Part shown: positions 8,721 to 17,559 of the stretch, piece after piece
Layout of the letters: each line of letters starts with the position of its first letter
Numbering within the stretch: the first letter of the stretch is position 1
Assembly (NCBI GenBank): GCA_040080835.1
Contig: JBEBHP010000011.1
Coordinates: 62,001 to 126,000 of the forward strand
Direction: 5' to 3'
DNA from: SZUA-430 sp040080835
Lineage (GTDB): Bacteria; Pseudomonadota; Alphaproteobacteria; Micropepsales; Micropepsaceae
DNA: 64,000 nucleotides
Translations under genes and position numbers: made by a program
Notes under the pieces: model-generated
Databases searched by the model: none
Seen by the model: the letters and a program-made list of their open reading frames with translations, nothing else
Told to the model about the DNA's origin: nothing

Positions 8721-9506
8721 TTAGCCCGCCAACCCCGCCACCCATTCGGCAATCGCGTGCCACGCAGGCGTTGTGCTCAACGGAACACGGATCACCTGCA
8801 GGAAGAGAAGCGCAGGCCCCCCGATCAGGTAGACCCTGTGAATCTTGCCGCGCGTGCGCCAGTCGTAAATCATGGCGACCACAATCAGCAGGTCAACAAG
8901 CAACCCCGGCGGCACAGAAATGGCAACTGGTGCAGGTCCCGTTTCGGAAGGGGAAAGACCGCGAGCGTCTGGCGGCGCGAACAACACAAAGAACCACCGC
9001 GCAGCAGCGGCTTGCAGGATCGATACGTTGGCAAGCAGCATCAACCGCTTGTGTGTTTCCGGATCTCGAACGTTTGCGATTGCCATCGCGACGGCGGCTC
9101 CAAAGAAGACGATCGCACTCAGCGAAACGATCGAGAATTCTCGTCCCATCAAACCGGCGCCAAACTCTTCCGCATGCGCCATGGAACGAATCGCTGCGAG
9201 CACACCCGCAATGCACATGGCTGTCGCGAGTGAAATGCCGATCAGCCCGATCTCGCGGTGTCGCAGGACCTTGCCTTGCGCCACGAACCAGGTTTGCATG
9301 AGGAAAAACAGGGTCCAGCTCGAGAACAGCAGGCCATGAATATGGATGATCGGGGTGGCGTGGAAACTGCTCGTCGCCATGCGTGCCCAATAGGTTGGTG
9401 CAAATCCGAGAAAGGCGACGGCAACGCAGGCCCCCGCCATCCAGACATAAAAGTAACGAGCCTCGCGTGTGGACGAGCGCCCGGTGTCGATCGGTGTCGC
9501 GGTCAT
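8721..9506 (-). CDS. Multi-pass membrane protein, 261 aa
   Basis: About seven hydrophobic segments. The second is preceded by HATPIIHIHGLLFSSW and an RDPETHKRLML loop lies in the middle. These His-containing phrases recur in conserved hypothetical proteobacterial membrane proteins of this size, possibly haem- or quinone-related, but no activity is known to me. It is divergent from the MFS carrier gene at 9668 with a 161-base shared upstream region. Confidence 0.75.
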   Translation of the reverse strand: MTATPIDTGRSSTREARYFYVWMAGACVAVAFLGFAPTYWARMATSSFHATPIIHIHGLLFSSWTLFFLMQTWFVAQGKVLRHREIGLIGISLATAMCIAGVLAAIRSMAHAEEFGAGLMGREFSIVSLSAIVFFGAAVAMAIANVRDPETHKRLMLLANVSILQAAAARWFFVLFAPPDARGLSPSETGPAPVAISVPPGLLVDLLIVVAMIYDWRTRGKIHRVYLIGGPALLFLQVIRVPLSTTPAWHAIAEWVAGLAG

Positions 9507-9667
9507 GGTTTACCCTACCCTCTGCAGATGCTGCCGTTTAACAAAATTCGTCATATCAAGCACAGATCAATACCTCTTTTGGCTTTGCCGAAACAACTCT
9601 CTGGTGCGCTTGCGTCGATCACGTTTGCCGCTAAGGTGTCACCCAACATAAAAAAATCACCGGGGAA

Positions 9668-11170
9668 ATGGAAATGACTGAAGCGGCAGCAACGGCGCCG
9701 GACGGCGCCGGGGGAAAGAGTTATGGCTGGCCGGCCTATCGCGGCTACGTGCTGATACTGCTGACGATGGTCTACACGCTCAATTTCATCGACCGCAATC
9801 TGCTCTCGGTCATCGCACAACCCGTCATTACGACCTTTAACCTCAGCGACAGCGAGTATGGGTTCCTCAACGGTCCGCCATTCGCGATCTTCTACGCGCT
9901 GATGGGCATTCCGATTGCGATCGCTGCGGACCGTTACAATCGCGTCGCGATCATCGCAGTCTGCATTGCGATCTGGTCCCTGATGGCAGCCTTGTGTGGC
10001 TTCGCGACAAGTTTCATGTTCCTGCTCATCGCGCGCATCGGCGTTGCAATTGGTGAGGCCGGCTGCACCCCGCCTGCGAACTCGATTATCGGCGACTACT
10101 TCAAATCCTCCAGTCGTGCCAATGCGCTTGGCATCTATGCGATGGGCGTGACGATCGGTGGCGCCCTTGCCAATGCATTCGGCGGCCCGATCGCAACGGG
10201 CCTGACGGGTACCAATGTCGAAATCTGGCTCCAGTCACAGGGCCTCGCGTCCTTGCTGCCCGTCGACTGGTCGCACGTGGAGGGCTGGCGCGTCGCCTTC
10301 GTCGCGATCGGTGCACCGGGATTGATTCTTGCTCTCGTCGTTCTCTTCACGGTCAAAGAACCACCACGCGGCTTCTCCGATCCACCCGCGATGGAGCGCC
10401 GCGACAGCGCCGGCATCCTCGAGACTCTGCGCGAACTCGTGACGAAGCCAACCTTCTGGACCATGGCCATGGGGGCGGCATTGACCGCGCTGGTCGGCTA
10501 TGGCCTTTCCGGATTCCAGGCACCGATGGCACAGCGCATCCACGGCATCAGTCCAGGTCAATTCGCACTACAGTTTGGTGTGCCGCTGTCACTCTGCGCG
10601 GCCGCTGGCACGTTCTTCGGTGGCTTCGCTACGGAAAAACTGACTCCGCGCTATCCGACTGCGGTCGCGTGGCTGCCCGCCCTCGGTCTCCTGCTGTCGA
10701 TCCCGTTCTACGAGGCGGCCTACTTCACGCCAACCGAGAACCTGAACCTCGCACTCATCATGTGGTGCATCGCAGCGACCCTCCACTACACATATCTCGG
10801 CGCGCAATACACGATCGGCCAGGGCGTTGTCTCGACGCGCTCGCGCGCTTCGGCCATTGCGATCCTGCTCCTGATCATTGCCCTCATCGGAAACGGTCTT
10901 GGACCCCAGATCGTTGGCTGGCTGAGCGACATGTTCATGAACATGCAGATTGCCCAGCACGGTATGCAGGGCGTGCTGACAAACGAGATGTGCCGCTCGA
11001 AAGACTTGCTCGCGCAAATGCCCGATGCTCAAAAAGCCATCTGCACGGCAGCCTACGGTGAGGGACTGCGCCAGGCCATGGCTGCCACCGCGCTGTTCTT
11101 CATCCCCGCGGGCGCTTTTTTCTGGCTGTCGTCGCTCACCTACAAGCGCGATCTGGTCGCGAGGGGCTGA
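9668..11170 (+). CDS. MFS transporter (Spinster-like)
   Basis: 500 residues with about twelve membrane segments. The first helix carries NFIDRNLLSVIAQPV, typical of the Spinster-like branch of the major facilitator superfamily, and the loop between helices 2 and 3 has the AADRYNRVAII form of motif A. A longer periplasmic loop near residue 180 and a cysteine-bearing loop near the C-terminus are seen in this branch. Substrate unknown; relatives often sit beside lipid, sterol or aromatic catabolic genes, and here an ERG4/ERG24-type reductase follows convergently 21 bases away. Confidence 0.88.
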   Translation: MEMTEAAATAPDGAGGKSYGWPAYRGYVLILLTMVYTLNFIDRNLLSVIAQPVITTFNLSDSEYGFLNGPPFAIFYALMGIPIAIAADRYNRVAIIAVCIAIWSLMAALCGFATSFMFLLIARIGVAIGEAGCTPPANSIIGDYFKSSSRANALGIYAMGVTIGGALANAFGGPIATGLTGTNVEIWLQSQGLASLLPVDWSHVEGWRVAFVAIGAPGLILALVVLFTVKEPPRGFSDPPAMERRDSAGILETLRELVTKPTFWTMAMGAALTALVGYGLSGFQAPMAQRIHGISPGQFALQFGVPLSLCAAAGTFFGGFATEKLTPRYPTAVAWLPALGLLLSIPFYEAAYFTPTENLNLALIMWCIAATLHYTYLGAQYTIGQGVVSTRSRASAIAILLLIIALIGNGLGPQIVGWLSDMFMNMQIAQHGMQGVLTNEMCRSKDLLAQMPDAQKAICTAAYGEGLRQAMAATALFFIPAGAFFWLSSLTYKRDLVARG

Positions 11171-11191
11171 CCTGGAAAAAGACAGAGCGCA

Positions 11192-12271
11192 TCAATACAC
11201 GCCCGGCACAATGCGGTACGGGACACGTTTGGTATACGCGCTCCAGAGCGACTTGTACTTCAGCGCACAGCGTCGATCGTCATCCCTCTGGCGAGGGACG
11301 AGCAATGCCACGTAATAGAGCGGGTAAAGCCAGGGCACGAGGTGGCTTGGGAACCCAAGCGCCAGCGTGAGCCCAATCGCCATCAAAAACTCTCCGAGAT
11401 AATTCACGTGACGCGCCATTCCCCAGAAACCGCTGGCAAGCAGCCTGTTTTGCCCATCGGTCAGCACCTCTGGCACGATGAGACCCAGGAATTTCGCCGC
11501 CGGATCACGCTTGAAGAGGTACTTCTGCATGTTCGCCCCGCGCGCGAAGCACCATCCCAGAAAAAACAGGATCACGGCTGCCACCAAGAACCAGACCGGT
11601 GTGCGCGGATCGGGCAAGTCTGCGACCGACCAAAGCCCGATCCCATAGAAATAGGGGTAGAAAAACAGACATCCCCAGCCGAGCTTGAACCCTACGCGCT
11701 CGGCGATGAAGTCATAGGTATAAAGGTGAACGCGCTCGAAGAAGAGATACTCGCTCAGAAAAAACGTGAAGAGACCCATATAAAGTACAATGCCCGGCGA
11801 CGGATCATCGGGAAACGCCCGGACGTGATGCATCGCAAACGAGTAGATATTGAGGCCAAGCATCGTCGCCCCAACCAGATAGAGCCACATTTTTGCGTCG
11901 ATGCGTCCACCCAGCCACTGCGGATTGACGAAGCGTCCAAGATAGAGATCCGCAAGCAGGTTCTTGTCGGTGGGAGGCGCAGACAGAACAATTCCTAGCG
12001 TGAAGAGAAGTCCAAACACACATGCACCGGCCAGCCCCTCCCAGCGCGTGGTCCAGAAGAAATCCCACGCGAGTATTCCCGAGGTACATGCCAGCACCCA
12101 AAGCCCGATCGTAAGCCAGTAAACCACCAGACCGTTCAACCGGTAACGATAGGGCTTCCCGGTCTCTGGAGAGCTCGCATAGCCATCAACCGCTCGCGCG
12201 GGCACGATGATGTGCAAAAGCGTCACCAGCACATAAACAAAGGCAGGCGCGAGGAAACCAATGAGAGTCAC
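11192..12271 (-). CDS. ERG4/ERG24-family sterol reductase homologue
   Basis: 359 residues, about nine membrane segments. Both family signatures are visible in slightly degenerate form: ADLYLGRFVNPQW near residue 110 (compare YDxFxGxxLNPR) and PRQRDDDRRCALKYK near residue 335 (compare HRxxRDxxxCxxKYG). The C-terminus GMARHVNYLGEF to RVPYRIVPGVY is characteristic of delta-14 and delta-7 sterol reductases and lamin-B-receptor-like proteins. Eukaryotic relatives reduce sterol double bonds with NADPH. In bacteria such genes occur patchily and may act on imported or endogenous sterols. Its start overlaps the stop of an SDR gene by 4 bases (ATGA), so the two are coupled. No oxidosqualene cyclase lies in this window. 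Confidence 0.87.
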   Translation of the reverse strand: MTLIGFLAPAFVYVLVTLLHIIVPARAVDGYASSPETGKPYRYRLNGLVVYWLTIGLWVLACTSGILAWDFFWTTRWEGLAGACVFGLLFTLGIVLSAPPTDKNLLADLYLGRFVNPQWLGGRIDAKMWLYLVGATMLGLNIYSFAMHHVRAFPDDPSPGIVLYMGLFTFFLSEYLFFERVHLYTYDFIAERVGFKLGWGCLFFYPYFYGIGLWSVADLPDPRTPVWFLVAAVILFFLGWCFARGANMQKYLFKRDPAAKFLGLIVPEVLTDGQNRLLASGFWGMARHVNYLGEFLMAIGLTLALGFPSHLVPWLYPLYYVALLVPRQRDDDRRCALKYKSLWSAYTKRVPYRIVPGVY

Positions 12272-13068
12272 GAGAGTTCCTTTGTCGAGAGGGCAAATAT
12301 CCCGATCGCGATGCGGCGCGGAAGGACCCGCCCCAACACGAAGTGCGCGAGCCGATTGACGGCGCCGGGCACGACGATCGGTCCACGACCAAGTGCATCG
12401 AGCGTTTCATTCGCGACAACATCTGCGTCCAGCGTTCCTACGGCATCTTTGCGTGCAGTCAAGGCGTAACCCGGCGTGCGGATAGCGCCCGAGCATGACA
12501 CCACGACGTCGACACCTTTCGGACGCAACTCATGCCAGAGGCCCTCACCCAAAACCGTGTTGAATGCCTTTGATGCCGCATAGGTGGCAATGCGTGGTGC
12601 GCCCTGGAAGCCTGCCAGTGACGACATCAGGACAATGCCGCCGCGACCACGCGCGACCATCCCGGATGCAAGAGTGCGTGCGAAGATCAGCGGGCCACGC
12701 ACATTCACGTCGACGACATGAACAAGGTCATCAACGGATCGGCTGGCGAATTCGCCGACGGGCGCGTGCGCAGCATTGTAGACTGCAAGTCCAATTTCCA
12801 GACCCGCTGTCATGTCGGCAAGCACGGCGGGCAGATCGCTGCGCGCCATATCGCAAACTTCCGTACGAACCTCGACTTTCGCGCCCGAGCGCAGGCGCTC
12901 GGCGACATCTTGAAGAGGCACTTCTCTGCGTGCGAGCAGCAGCAGGTTCACACCACGCGCCGCAATCGCGGTTGCGAAGGCCGCACCAAGTCCCTCCGAC
13001 GCACCAGCGACAATCGCCCATGGTCCGTATTTCGACACGAATGAGGATGAAGTGGCGCTCTGGTTCAT
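12268..13068 (-). CDS. Short-chain dehydrogenase/reductase
   Basis: About 266 residues. It has the classical SDR cofactor loop (AIVAGASEGLGAAFA), an NAAHAP strand corresponding to NNAG, the catalytic Ser in VLMSSLAGF and YxxxK as YAASKAF. This is an NAD(P)-dependent oxidoreductase of the family that includes 17-beta-hydroxysteroid dehydrogenase type 3/12-like enzymes (opening KYGPWAIVAGASEGLG). Its stop overlaps the start of the sterol-reductase homologue, which suggests a common lipid or steroid substrate. Start 13068 lies 2 bases after the stop of the GFA gene; an in-frame ATG at 13080 is also possible. Confidence 0.9.
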   Translation of the reverse strand: MNQSATSSSFVSKYGPWAIVAGASEGLGAAFATAIAARGVNLLLLARREVPLQDVAERLRSGAKVEVRTEVCDMARSDLPAVLADMTAGLEIGLAVYNAAHAPVGEFASRSVDDLVHVVDVNVRGPLIFARTLASGMVARGRGGIVLMSSLAGFQGAPRIATYAASKAFNTVLGEGLWHELRPKGVDVVVSCSGAIRTPGYALTARKDAVGTLDADVVANETLDALGRGPIVVPGAVNRLAHFVLGRVLPRRIAIGIFALSTKELS

Positions 13069-13070
13069 GG

Positions 13071-13472
13071 CTAGAACCATACATCCTGCACACAGCGACC
13101 ATCACTGGGAAGATCATCGAAGCTGACGAGCCCGTCGAAGCGGTCGATTGGCAGTGCCGCGACGGCCTCAGGAGCTGCAAGTCGAATGTTCACGGCGATA
13201 CGTCGCCGTCCGTCCTGCAGAATGCGAAGCCCGCGCCAGCAAAGCACACAGCCGCATGTCGGGCAGAAGTGAATTTCAAGCGCCGGATCCGCTTTGCCTG
13301 CCCGCGTGTACGTCGAGCTCGGACCAGAGATTCGAATGCGGATATTTTCGTAGTCGTAGGCCCAAAGCGCACCGTAACGTCTGCAGAGTGTGCAGTTGCA
13401 GGCAGTGATCGAACCCGGATCGCCTTCCAGACTCCACTTCAAAGCCCCGCAATGGCATTCCCCCTCAAGCAT
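13071..13472 (-). CDS. GFA-family zinc protein
   Basis: 133 residues matching the GFA (formerly glutathione-dependent formaldehyde-activating) fold. Zinc-binding cysteines are in order: GECHCGAL, ACNCTLCRRYG and HFCPTCGCV. Many GFA proteins have no demonstrated formaldehyde activity, so only the fold is claimed. The start ATG abuts the stop of the HAD-phosphatase gene and its stop lies next to the SDR start, placing it inside a five-gene minus-strand run from 15268 to 11192. Confidence 0.9.
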   Translation of the reverse strand: MLEGECHCGALKWSLEGDPGSITACNCTLCRRYGALWAYDYENIRIRISGPSSTYTRAGKADPALEIHFCPTCGCVLCWRGLRILQDGRRRIAVNIRLAAPEAVAALPIDRFDGLVSFDDLPSDGRCVQDVWF

Positions 13473-14165
13473 TCATTCACCTCTCTGGATTTCCAGATGC
13501 CGTTCGATGTCGAAGTAGGAGTTGGCGACGTAGTGGGCGCCGGCTTCACGCAGCGCAGAGATAGTACCTGCATGGCAGTGCGATGCCGCAGTCAATCCGA
13601 TGGTGTACATGCCCGCGCGCACGGCTGCAGTGACCCCGCGCTCGCTGTCTTCGATTGCGATACACGCTGCCGGTGGCGCTCCGATGGCATCCGCCGCTAT
13701 GAGATAGATGTCGGGGTGCGGCTTGCCGTGCGCCAGCCTGGCCGCACTGAAACAGCGTCCGGCGAAATGATGGCTGAGGCCGACAAGATCGAGCGAGTGA
13801 CTGATGTGCTGCAGGTCGCTGGAAGAAGCGATGGCAATTTTCCTGTTTGCACATTTGCGAATGAATGCGTCAGCCCCTTCGACAATACGCAGGTGCTCTG
13901 AAAAGATGGTGCGGCCATAGGCGTGCAGGCCGTCATAGAAATCCTGGGGCAGAGCCTTTCCATGCCGCGCCTCGATCGCGTTCATGCTGTCGACAAGGCG
14001 CATGCCGGTGAAGTTGGCCGCGATATCTGCTTCTGTCATGGGCGCCCCAGACAGGCTGAGGTACTCAGCGAAGATGCGCGATGCCAGAATTTCGCTGTCG
14101 ACGACAACACCGTCAAAATCGAATATGATGGGCGGCAAATGGCCATCACGCGCTACGGGCTTCAT
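13473..14165 (-). CDS. HAD-superfamily phosphatase (beta-phosphoglucomutase-like)
   Basis: 230 residues. Motif I is FDFDGVVVDSE with the nucleophile Asp, motif II is IASSSD, and motif IV is CIAIEDSERGVTAA. A small alpha-helical cap lies between motifs I and II, placing it in HAD subfamily IA near phosphoglycolate phosphatase and beta-phosphoglucomutase. The substrate cannot be read from the sequence. Its ATG overlaps the TGA of the upstream esterase gene, and the GFA gene follows without a gap. Confidence 0.9.
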   Translation of the reverse strand: MKPVARDGHLPPIIFDFDGVVVDSEILASRIFAEYLSLSGAPMTEADIAANFTGMRLVDSMNAIEARHGKALPQDFYDGLHAYGRTIFSEHLRIVEGADAFIRKCANRKIAIASSSDLQHISHSLDLVGLSHHFAGRCFSAARLAHGKPHPDIYLIAADAIGAPPAACIAIEDSERGVTAAVRAGMYTIGLTAASHCHAGTISALREAGAHYVANSYFDIERHLEIQRGE

Positions 14166-15268
14166 GAGTTGGTCTCGGATTTTGACGACAATTCACCAGC
14201 AAGCCACTCTAGCATCACCGCATTCATCTCGCGCGGGTACGTATGGCTGAGGTCGGCAACCTCCCGATAGGTGACGTGCGCACCCGCCGCCGCGAGCGAG
14301 CGCTCGGCCCCGCGCGCCATTGATGCCGGAAACATCCAGTCCAGCGCCCCGTGCACGATGTAGATCGGCAAGCCCTGCACGCGGGTCCCGTCGATCATCG
14401 CGGTCAGCAGCGGATGAAGCGCTGCGGAAACTGGTGCGAGATGCGTGAACGGCGAGCTGGCTTCGAGCCCCGACACATAGGTAAATGTGCCACCATCACT
14501 CATGCCCGTAAGCAGCATGCGCGAAGGGTCTACGGTCCAGTTTGAGCGTATGAACTCCAGCATGCGATGGATGTTGGGTGTATCCACATCTTCGCCCGAT
14601 AGGGCCCACGTGCCCCCAATCGACGTGGGAGCAACGAGAATCGCGCCACGGCTGCGCGCATCACGCAACCAGCTCCAGAGAAATTGTCGGCCGGTGCCGC
14701 TGCCACCGTGCAGCGCCATCACGAGCGGAAAGGTGCGACCGAGCGAATAGTGCTCGGGCACATAAAGCCAGAACCCGCCGCGCTCACTGTCATCGTCGCC
14801 AGCGCAGAAATGCATGACGCCGACCCTGTCATGCGTGGGCGGGCGCATGAATAGCGCCTGCAATTCTGCGTCCGTCCTCAGTGCAGGGTCGAGAAAGAAC
14901 CGGTTCACCGGCGCCAGCACGCCCGCAAGCGGATAGAGCGCCTCAAGCCCGATCGGCACGAACCGCAACGCACGGAAGACGTCGCGAATGTCGCCAGTGC
15001 CGTCGGCCACTTGGCGCAGGCCCGCAAACGCTTCCAGTGCGGCCTCGCCCGACGCCCCAAGCGCAACCCCGACATCGCCCAAACTCGCAAGCACATCTGC
15101 GTTGCGCAATTGCGCGGCCTTCAACTCGTCATCCGGCGTTCCGATCTGCGCCATGAGCCCGGCAAAGCGCGGCGGATGAAAGTGCCGCGCCACCAGAAAC
15201 AGAACTTCGTACGCCTTCAGTAACGGCGGAACCAGTTCGACGAGTGCGTCCGTTTCAAGCTGGTTCAT
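14162..15268 (-). CDS. Alpha/beta-hydrolase (PHB-depolymerase/esterase-like)
   Basis: 368 residues. Residues 1-150 form a helical extension; the C-terminal half is an alpha/beta-hydrolase with oxyanion strand MALHGGSGTG, nucleophile GMSDGG, acidic residue in HGALDWMFP and the catalytic His in DLSHTYP. This pattern resembles phospholipase/carboxylesterase and poly(3-hydroxybutyrate) depolymerase-like esterases. No signal peptide is seen, so it is probably cytoplasmic. It overlaps the HAD gene by 4 bases and begins the five-gene run. Confidence 0.87.
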   Translation of the reverse strand: MNQLETDALVELVPPLLKAYEVLFLVARHFHPPRFAGLMAQIGTPDDELKAAQLRNADVLASLGDVGVALGASGEAALEAFAGLRQVADGTGDIRDVFRALRFVPIGLEALYPLAGVLAPVNRFFLDPALRTDAELQALFMRPPTHDRVGVMHFCAGDDDSERGGFWLYVPEHYSLGRTFPLVMALHGGSGTGRQFLWSWLRDARSRGAILVAPTSIGGTWALSGEDVDTPNIHRMLEFIRSNWTVDPSRMLLTGMSDGGTFTYVSGLEASSPFTHLAPVSAALHPLLTAMIDGTRVQGLPIYIVHGALDWMFPASMARGAERSLAAAGAHVTYREVADLSHTYPREMNAVMLEWLAGELSSKSETNS

Positions 15269-15286
15269 TTCTTTGTCCAGAGCGCC

Positions 15287-15970
15287 TCAATGATTTTCTG
15301 AGGCCGGAAGCGGGCCGCCGAGCGGCTTGAATGCTTTGGCTCGGGCGCGACCTTCGGCGCGCTGGGCAGGCGTAAGGCGCGCATGCAGTTGTCCCATCGA
15401 AGAATCCGCCGGCGGCTTGTTCAGATCGAACCTCGCCTCAGGCAGCTTTGCAAAACCATCGATCGCAGCAAGTGTGTAATACATGTAGGCCTCGACTTCG
15501 TCCTTGCGGCCACCTTCACCGGATTCGAGCATAAGTGCGAAATTGTACTGCCCGGGACCAAAGCCGTATTTCGCGCTCCACTCGTACCAGCGCGCGGCTT
15601 CAGGTGGGCTTTCCGGGACACCATAACCGTTGTCGTAAATCGTTCCCAGATCCATCATTGAACGCCGCTCGCCACCCATGGCGGCCTGCAAATGATAGGT
15701 GCGCGCCTTCTCCAGGTCGCGATCAACAACACCTCGCTTGCCATCCATGTATTCGATGCCAAGCCGGCGTGCGGATTCCACATCGCCCTCCGCCGCGTGC
15801 GAGGTCCACCAGGCAATCGCTTCCGGATAGTAGCCGCGTTGATAGAGGTCTTCGCCCTCGGAACGCTGTGGCACTGTCTGCTCGGCGAGCGCGGCCATCT
15901 CCATGACAGCAAGCGGCGCGGTCACGGCGACAATTGCGCCGAGTGTCAGGCGGATAAAAGAGGATCTCAT
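15287..15970 (-). CDS. Sel1-repeat periplasmic protein
   Basis: About 227 residues. A signal peptide (MRSSFIRLTLGAIVAVTAP, MAALAEQ) is followed by Sel1-like repeats (ESARRLGIEYMDGKRGV, SMMDLGTIYDNGYGV, GQYNFALMLESGEGG). These form a helical solenoid for protein-protein contacts. I chose ATG 15970, preceded by GGAATAG, because it starts the signal directly; ATG 15997 is an alternative. It lies 18 bases downstream of no gene but 18 bases before the esterase start region on the same strand, loosely clustered with it. Confidence 0.82.
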   Translation of the reverse strand: MRSSFIRLTLGAIVAVTAPLAVMEMAALAEQTVPQRSEGEDLYQRGYYPEAIAWWTSHAAEGDVESARRLGIEYMDGKRGVVDRDLEKARTYHLQAAMGGERRSMMDLGTIYDNGYGVPESPPEAARWYEWSAKYGFGPGQYNFALMLESGEGGRKDEVEAYMYYTLAAIDGFAKLPEARFDLNKPPADSSMGQLHARLTPAQRAEGRARAKAFKPLGGPLPASENH

Positions 15971-16124
15971 CACGGTGGCTATTCCGTTGGTTGCCATGCC
16001 AAACTGCCGCGCAATGCTGCAAAATACCAGACCACCTTGCGAGTGCGCGCTAAAGTGACACTGTCGCCTCGCGCTTGCACACAAATTGATGCATGGGTAC
16101 CGCGCAAGGAAGGATACAAGGAAA

Positions 16125-16406
16125 ATGCCTGAACCGTTGACAATCGGCCTGATCGGCGGGATGAGCTAAGAGAGTTCAGCCCAGTACTACCGCATCATCA
16201 ACCAGGCGGTTCGCAACCGGCTCGGCGGCGCTCACTCGGCCTGCAGCCTGATGTTTTCATTCGACTTCGCAGAAATCGAACGCCTCCAGCATGCAGGTGC
16301 CTAGTCCGGCCTGTCGGCGAAGATGGTCGACGCAGCGCAACGGTTGGAACGCGGTTGCGCCGAGAGGAACGTGAAACCCAATCAGGTTGCTGCCCCCGGC
16401 AATTGA
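16125..16406 (+). pseudogene. Aspartate/glutamate racemase remnant
   Basis: The frame opens with a strong ribosome site (AAGGAAGGATACAAGGAAA) and reads LTIGLIGGMS, then TAA exactly where the family has Trp in GGMSWES, then ESSAQYYRIINQAVRNRLGG and a clear SFDFAEIERLQHAGA. A second stop (TAG) again falls where the family usually has a Trp, and the match fades after MVDAAQRLERG. A third stop ends the frame. The TNTMHK-type core and the second catalytic Cys half are absent. It is therefore a truncated pseudogene of a PLP-independent amino-acid racemase. Both early stops replacing Trp codons could also be read as point decay. Confidence 0.85.
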
Positions 16407-16503
16407 TTTGCCCAGAGCCGCCTGGAGACAGCTCACAATAGAAACCGTCCGGGATGTCATCACAGCTTCGGTCACCAATTTGCTGGATTGGGAATCTGGC
16501 TGT

Positions 16504-17559
16504 TCACAGCCCCAATCCCCGCTCAAAACATGCAGCGAGCTTGCCGACCCAAGCCTTGAGGTTGTCCTTGATCGCAAGCGGCGTTGAACCGTGACGAACG
16601 ATGATCAGGTCGCGGTCGGGCACAAGAATCGTGAACTGTCCGTCGTATCCATTCGCCGAGAACGAGCCCGGCCCCCCGAAGTCCAGCCACCAGTGCGCGC
16701 CATAGCGGTTGGCATCGACACCAGCCTGCTGGAACGTCGGCGTGCGCGCATAGTCGACCCAACCTTCAGGCAGGAGCCGCCGCCCCTCCCACACGCCGTC
16801 ACGCAGACAAAGCAGTCCGACCCGCGCGAAGTCCCGCGCCGTCATGAAGCAGAAACTCGACCCGATGAACGTGCCCGCCTTGTCGAATTTGGGGATGGCG
16901 GATTTTATGCCCAATGGCTCAAACAGCCGCGCCCGCATGAAGCGCTCGAAGTCAGGCCCATAGGCGTCGAGCGCCCGCGAGGCAATCCGGCTGGCAATAT
17001 TCGTCGTCCCGCTGGCATAGGACCAATATGTCCCCGGTGCATGTTCCAGCGGCTGCGACGCCGCATACGCCGCAACATCGTCCCGGCCCTCCTGGAACAG
17101 CATCGCGATCACATCCGACGTGCCCCGGCTGGGCGCATAGTCTTCGCTGAACTTGAGCCCGCTCGACATGCGCAGCAACTGATCAAGCGTGATATCTGCC
17201 CGCGCGTCACCCGACCACTCCGGCACATCTGCCCGCGCCCGAATGTCGAGCTTGCCATCCTTCACCAGCATGCCCACCAGCGCCTGCGTGATGCTCTTGG
17301 CCTTCGACCACGAATGATGCGTGCTCGAAGCATCGAACTCGTCCCCGTAACGTTCAAACACGACGCGCCCGCCCTGCACCACAAGCAGCGCATGCGTCTC
17401 GCCCAGCGTCGGCGTCGTCTTCGACGCAAACGCCTCCGCCACCAGCGCATCAAACGCCGCGCGGTCAACCCGCGCAAGCGCCCCCTCCGCCCACTCGTGC
17501 GTGGGCCATTGTGTATCAGCAGATTGGGTCGGCAGCGGCTGCAGCGAAGATTGTTTCAT
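16504..17559 (-). CDS. Serine hydrolase of the beta-lactamase/PBP family
   Basis: 351 residues. The SxxK active-site motif is SWSK in HHSWSKAKSITQALVG, followed by the YxN-type motif as YWSYASGTTN. This is the class-C beta-lactamase-like (AmpC/EstB/6-aminohexanoate-oligomer hydrolase) family, most of whose members are esterases or peptidases rather than resistance enzymes. The pattern RMSSGLKFSEDY is common in EstB-like and nylon-oligomer-hydrolase-like members. No signal peptide is visible. It stands alone, convergent with the racemase pseudogene. Confidence 0.88.
   Translation of the reverse strand: MKQSSLQPLPTQSADTQWPTHEWAEGALARVDRAAFDALVAEAFASKTTPTLGETHALLVVQGGRVVFERYGDEFDASSTHHSWSKAKSITQALVGMLVKDGKLDIRARADVPEWSGDARADITLDQLLRMSSGLKFSEDYAPSRGTSDVIAMLFQEGRDDVAAYAASQPLEHAPGTYWSYASGTTNIASRIASRALDAYGPDFERFMRARLFEPLGIKSAIPKFDKAGTFIGSSFCFMTARDFARVGLLCLRDGVWEGRRLLPEGWVDYARTPTFQQAGVDANRYGAHWWLDFGGPGSFSANGYDGQFTILVPDRDLIIVRHGSTPLAIKDNLKAWVGKLAACFERGLGL

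Noticed and set aside
16387..16587. Plus-strand frame with protein-like composition after the racemase remnant
   Set aside because: It overlaps the real beta-lactamase-like gene on the minus strand, has no ribosome site and resembles nothing recognised.
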